NCBI RefSeq assembly: GCF_001567565.1
Contig: NZ_LSSW01000020.1
Coordinates: forward strand, 238,370-302,369
DNA length: 64,000 bases
Source: Ectopseudomonas composti
GTDB lineage: Bacteria; Pseudomonadota; Gammaproteobacteria; Pseudomonadales; Pseudomonadaceae
Direction of reading: 5' to 3'
The position numbers and the translations under genes were made by a program. Positions 61,075 through 64,000 of the stretch are shown here, in pieces. Below the pieces are notes generated by a model. It had not been told where the DNA came from, made no database searches, and saw nothing but the letters and a program-made list of their open reading frames with translations. Positions within the stretch are counted from its first letter, which is position 1. Every line of letters begins with the position of its first letter.

Positions 61075-62250
61075 TTACTCACCTACAATTCTTAGTCCTA
61101 TTGGGAAGTCCATTAGGTGTAAATCTATCACTCGACCCAATACCGGATCATTACGAATACCGACTCCGTTCTGCTCACTGTAAGAAGGTGGAACCAGGAA
61201 CCACTCACCAGCGTAGGAACCAGTAGCCCTATAGTTTTCAACCAGAACATTACCATCTCTTGACAGTCGAGAAGATCGGATTTCGGGGCGCTTACCAGGT
61301 TTGAGTTGCAAGGACATTAATTTGGCTTCTAGCTCTGCAAACTGCGCATGAGTTATTTTACGCAATGTTCGCTCTCCATCGGGCCTGCCAATCAACTGCC
61401 CATTGGGCCTTAAGAGCTCTGCCCAGCTTCTTGGCCCAACCGGGTCTGGCACTTGATAACCGCACTCGCGTAAGAAAAGAATAGCGCGCTGGCGGTTGAG
61501 GTTGTCGCGAAATCTGCGCATAGCTGTCTTGTTATCGTAGCTCTCCTTCAGCCCCTTGCAAAAGTCAGCACGATAACTGTCCCACAGAGCTAAACGCTGC
61601 TCTGGAACAGGGTTGATCTGTAAGCTCGCCAATACTGGCTCGATTAACTCCTTATCCAGGTTGGCTGCTACATGACCTGGTGGTAATTTTTCGCTGGCAC
61701 CAATATGTATTGGGAAACTCGAACCGCTAACAGACTCCCAGCAGAAATAGTCGAGCACTCGGCGCACGAAAAGACCGGTATCGTTATCCGAGTAAAAACG
61801 CGCACAGCGCCCACCTTGCCAGTCCACCCAACCTGCAGTAACCAAACGGGAAATAGAACTGTGCTCACTTAGGTATTCTTTGTAATCCTCAAAAAATTCG
61901 TCAGGCGGCAAATAGTATTCTGCGCGCGCGTGCCCCGCGCGAAAGAGCATAGAGTAGACACCGCCAACAGTCATCTGGGATTCGTTGGCAATAACACCGG
62001 GAACCTCTACAGATAGACTGTCGATTCGAGAGTCATAGCTATAGTCAGGCCAATTACGACAGGAGGCCTGCCTAAACAATAACGGTAATTCAAAACTGAT
62101 ACGCTGCATATCGGTGATGCGCCGCTTTGCTCTTTCGCACAGGGGATAAAAAGCCACTCCATTCTCCACCACCCCATATTCCATTTGATAACTTCTGCAA
62201 CCGCTTAGTAACATAAGCAGAAATCCAAAAGTTAGGAAGTATTTACTCAT
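61075..62250 (-). CDS. Lipoprotein of unknown function
   Basis: This 391-residue protein begins with a lipoprotein signal, MSKYFLTFGFLLMLLSGCRS, with lipobox LLSGC and lipid-accepting Cys18; position +2 is Arg, so outer-membrane sorting is likely. The rest is soluble and has no domain I recognise; two roughly similar halves may exist. It lies among orphan immunity genes and RAYT repeats in AT-rich DNA, so a periplasmic immunity lipoprotein against a type VI or similar effector (Tli-like) is a reasonable guess, but no effector gene is visible. The frame is intact, with start at 62250. Confidence 0.75.
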   Translation of the reverse strand: MSKYFLTFGFLLMLLSGCRSYQMEYGVVENGVAFYPLCERAKRRITDMQRISFELPLLFRQASCRNWPDYSYDSRIDSLSVEVPGVIANESQMTVGGVYSMLFRAGHARAEYYLPPDEFFEDYKEYLSEHSSISRLVTAGWVDWQGGRCARFYSDNDTGLFVRRVLDYFCWESVSGSSFPIHIGASEKLPPGHVAANLDKELIEPVLASLQINPVPEQRLALWDSYRADFCKGLKESYDNKTAMRRFRDNLNRQRAILFLRECGYQVPDPVGPRSWAELLRPNGQLIGRPDGERTLRKITHAQFAELEAKLMSLQLKPGKRPEIRSSRLSRDGNVLVENYRATGSYAGEWFLVPPSYSEQNGVGIRNDPVLGRVIDLHLMDFPIGLRIVGE

Positions 62251-62314
62251 TCAAGCCTCCTAAAGTCACCCTGACTATCAATCAGTGTTGGCTTGATCAA
62301 ATAATAGGAAAAAT

Positions 62315-63124
62315 AATAGGGGACAAAAATAATAGGGGACAGACCACGTTTTACTAAATATTTGGCGCACTCTTGGGACGCCCTGGCTTGCCTCTTGTGA
62401 CTCTTCGCCCCAACGCTGCCTCAACTTCGGCAGAAAACTTCGGACTTCCCAGTGCGTAGTTTCCATTTGTCGCGGCACGTATCTGATCAACAAGCCCTGG
62501 ATCTAGCTGATAGCGGAACAATTCTCTATAAGCCTCAGTCCTGAGCATCTCATCTCGACCCAGGGTCTGATAGAGAGGGTGTGGACAGCGCAGCACTGAG
62601 GGCTCACCTTGCGCGTTGGCCCGGTAGCTCGACCAGCGATATTCAGCCGGGTGCTCAACCATGCCTGCGCGGATAGGATTCATCTCAATGTAACGGTAAC
62701 AAGCCAACACATAAGCCTCCTCCTGCATGAGGCAAGAGCGGAAACGACCTTCCCACAGCGTCCCGCTACGGCGGTATGTGCGATTAACATACTGTACGTA
62801 ACGCTGCCCTAGCCCCTTCATCATGAGCCCTGCACTATCAGGGCTTTCGGGCGTGGCCAACAAATGAACATGGTTGGTCATCAGACACCAGGCATGGATC
62901 GCACATCCATGCTTCTTTGCTTGTTCCATCAATACATCCAGATAAAAAAGATAGTCCTCGTCAGCGTAAAAACAAGCTGAGCGATTGTTCCCTCTCTGAA
63001 TCAAATGAACTGAAACGCCTGGCAGTGATATGCGTGCTCGACGTGGCATACAGACCTCCTTCCATGGAATTCCATAACCCTAGACCAATAAACGTGGTCT
63101 GTCCCCTATTGTTTGTCCCCTATT
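62315..63124 (-). mobile_element. RAYT transposase element with REP inverted ends
   Basis: An ~810-base unit is bounded by inverted arms. The left arm, 62315-62351, is AATAGGGGAC, an AAAAAT spacer, then AATAGGGGACAGACCACGTTT; the right arm, 63090-63124, is its mirror, AAACGTGGTCTGTCCCCTATT followed by GTTTGTCCCCTATT. Each arm carries a doubled GGGGAC box. The interior is the RAYT gene. No target-site duplication is evident. Further degenerate TAGG(GGAC) boxes lie just outside each arm. Confidence 0.85.
62354..63049 (-). CDS. REP-associated tyrosine transposase (RAYT, Y1_Tnp family)
   Basis: The 231-residue protein belongs to the IS200/IS605-related TnpA-REP family, which cuts and joins single-stranded REP DNA. 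It has ISLPGVSVHLIQRGNNR near the N-terminus, the HUH-type metal motif NHVHLLATP (His60, His62), TLWEGRFRSCL, and the catalytic-tyrosine helix YRYIEMNPIRAGM (Tyr near residue 118-120), followed by WSSYRANAQG. The C-terminal basic tail GRRVTRGKPGRPKSA is a typical RAYT DNA-binding extension. It is intact and flanked by its own REP hairpins. A truncated copy lies at 63807-63942. Confidence 0.92.
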   Translation of the reverse strand: MPRRARISLPGVSVHLIQRGNNRSACFYADEDYLFYLDVLMEQAKKHGCAIHAWCLMTNHVHLLATPESPDSAGLMMKGLGQRYVQYVNRTYRRSGTLWEGRFRSCLMQEEAYVLACYRYIEMNPIRAGMVEHPAEYRWSSYRANAQGEPSVLRCPHPLYQTLGRDEMLRTEAYRELFRYQLDPGLVDQIRAATNGNYALGSPKFSAEVEAALGRRVTRGKPGRPKSAPNI

Positions 63125-63164
63125 GTTCCTTTAGGTCCTACCCCTATTGTTCCCTTCTTCGCCT

Positions 63165-63623
63165 CTACCATACCTCATGCGCCTCTGCCCTGTAGCCATT
63201 TTCAATTCTTTCAACCAATAAGGGCGCACTGATAATTCCTCTAGTGGAGTGCTTCTGCTCCTCCAAACTCAGATCACGCTCCAGCCGTATAGCATCGCCA
63301 CCACTCCACAACCAGATAGAGCCGCCTGAGCCTCCGTTCCTGGAACGGAACGTGGGGAATGCTTGCAAGTTATCAGCAACTGGCACATTGGCAACTACGG
63401 AAAGCAGTCCTTGATTAACGGCACTCTGAACAACAAAGAAAGCGGAAAACTGAACCTCACTCTTAACAACAGTAGAGAAATCTGATGGTATCCTCTCGTA
63501 AAAACCAGAAAACACCCGTATCAAATAGCCAAACTCAGGATGCCTATGCGTAACTTGCGCATACGCAACTCCATGCGACGTCAAAATTTGCAAAACATCT
63601 CCCAGCTTCACTTTCTTCGCCAT
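63165..63623 (-). CDS. Immunity protein 26-like protein
   Basis: This 152-residue protein starts MAKKVKLGDVLQILTSHGVA, with the KxGDVxxI...YAQV opening and following IRVFSGF typical of the Imm26 family found beside polymorphic toxins. A mixed alpha/beta fold is likely and no signal peptide is present, so it would act in the cytoplasm. The TAG of the upstream toxin stub lies immediately before its ATG (TAGATG), as in toxin-immunity pairs. The family assignment is by overall pattern and is moderate. Confidence 0.65.
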   Translation of the reverse strand: MAKKVKLGDVLQILTSHGVAYAQVTHRHPEFGYLIRVFSGFYERIPSDFSTVVKSEVQFSAFFVVQSAVNQGLLSVVANVPVADNLQAFPTFRSRNGGSGGSIWLWSGGDAIRLERDLSLEEQKHSTRGIISAPLLVERIENGYRAEAHEVW

Positions 63624-63734
63624 CTAAAAACCCTCATACCCGACTTTCTTCAACAGTTCAGCACCGCGAATCAATCCTGCCTCGTACAAAGTTGGATTAT
63701 TAACTTTAGAGATGGAATTGATTTTATTAAAGAA
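63624..63734 (-). pseudogene. Polymorphic toxin 3' stub upstream of the Imm26-like gene
   Basis: An in-frame tail of 36 codons ends directly before the immunity ATG and includes NNPTLYEAGLIRGAELLKK and VGYEGF. It is cut on its 5' side by the REP hairpin at 63747-63806. The fragment is too short to identify the toxin activity, but frame, direction and abutment with the immunity gene mirror the nuclease stub/YezG pair. Confidence 0.6.
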
Positions 63735-63746
63735 ACAATAGGGAGA

Positions 63747-63806
63747 AACAATAGGGGACAGACCACGATTTACGAAGAAATTAATCGTGGTCTGCCCCCT
63801 ATTGTT
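63747..63806. repeat. RAYT-associated REP hairpin 2
   Basis: A 60-base palindrome has arms AACAATAGGGGACAGACCACG and CGTGGTCTGCCCCCTATTGTT, with one mismatch and a TACGAAGAAATT loop. It is preceded by another partial box (AACAATAGGGAG at 63734-63745). It is fused directly to codon 45 of the truncated RAYT copy. Confidence 0.88.
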
Positions 63807-63942
63807 CCTTTGCTTGCTCCATCAATACATCCAGATAAAAAAGATAGTCCTCGTCAGCGTAAAAACAGGCTGAGCGATTGTTCCCTCTCTGAATCAAATG
63901 AACTGAAACGCCTGGCAGTGATATGCGTGCTCGACGTGGCAT
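63807..63942 (-). pseudogene. Truncated second copy of the RAYT gene
   Basis: The first 45 codons and upstream leader are nearly identical to the intact RAYT gene (62915-63108 aligned with 63807-64000), differing at only a few bases. At codon 45 (MEQAK) the sequence switches to the REP hairpin, so the metal and tyrosine motifs are lost. It is a deletion derivative that still carries both REP ends, analogous to a non-autonomous element. Confidence 0.88.
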
Positions 63943-63982
63943 ACAGACCTCCTTCCATGGAATTCCATAACCCTAGACCAAT

Positions 63983-64000
63983 AAACGTGGTCTGTCCCCT
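63983..64000. repeat. REP arm at the right edge (partial)
   Basis: AAACGTGGTCTGTCCCCT matches the right arm of the full RAYT element and is cut by the window end. It would close the truncated RAYT derivative. Confidence 0.8.

Noticed and set aside
62278..62493. A 71-codon minus-strand frame over the RAYT 3' end
   Set aside because: It overlaps the intact RAYT gene in another frame and runs through REP boxes; no family or ribosome site.

Overview
The window is a high-GC chromosomal segment of a Pseudomonas species. Gene content and order from the left edge to about 22.9 kb, and again from 39.9 to 59.9 kb, follow the P. aeruginosa PAO1 block PA5192-PA5234 as I remember it: pckA-hslO-hslR-rimB-rimK-ldcA-amgSR-tex-gshA-argA-argE-pit, then gcvHT-iron ABC-ubi-pepP-ygfB-zapA-ssrS-ygfA-RbbA-like export. 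A mendocina/oleovorans-type species would fit, but no species marker is present.

Region 1 (1-23.0 kb) is core metabolism and regulation: partial pckA, redox chaperone Hsp33, a PAP2 phosphatase, Hsp15, the overlapping rimB-rimK-ldcA cluster, the envelope-stress system amgRS, tex, a thioesterase, gshA, an RMF-like protein, argA, argE, a Pit phosphate transporter with its DUF47 partner, and a CYTH-CHAD triphosphatase. An extra gene between ldcA and amgS encodes a membrane MASE1-LOV/PAS-GGDEF-EAL protein that looks like a blue-light c-di-GMP enzyme.

Region 2 (23.0-38.1 kb) is a complete polyamine uptake and catabolism island (spuBCDEFGH, divergent spuI, an extra binding protein, aguRBA). It corresponds to PAO1 PA0292-PA0304, which lies elsewhere in that genome. 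spuA, normally the first spu gene, is a decayed pseudogene. The route runs from agmatine through N-carbamoylputrescine to putrescine (AguA, AguB), plus uptake by SpuDEFGH, then glutamylation and transamination by SpuI/SpuB and SpuC.

Region 3 (38.1-39.6 kb) is a small sulfur operon: a BigR/YgaV-type two-cysteine ArsR regulator, a split YeeE/YedE pair and a DUF2892 protein, with an AT-rich dyad operator in front.

Region 4 (39.8-59.95 kb) is core again: gcvH-gcvT (gcvP not adjacent), an iron ABC importer without its ATPase, the ygfB-pepP-ubiH-ubiI-like operon, the zapA/6S RNA/ygfA block, a 43-residue membrane protein, an EVE protein, a CHASE-PAS-GGDEF cyclase, an HlyD/RbbA-like/ABC-2 exporter, a FliL-like protein and a quinone oxidoreductase.

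Region 5 (60.0-64.0 kb) is accessory, more AT-rich DNA: a SymE remnant, two orphan immunity genes each still attached to the 3' stub of a toxin gene, an unknown lipoprotein, and a REP-associated tyrosine transposase (RAYT) with its REP hairpins. A REP hairpin lies exactly where each toxin stub is cut off, and a truncated second RAYT copy sits at the right edge.

Two unlinked intergenic regions carry related ~120-140 nt hairpin elements whose stems differ by compensatory base changes.
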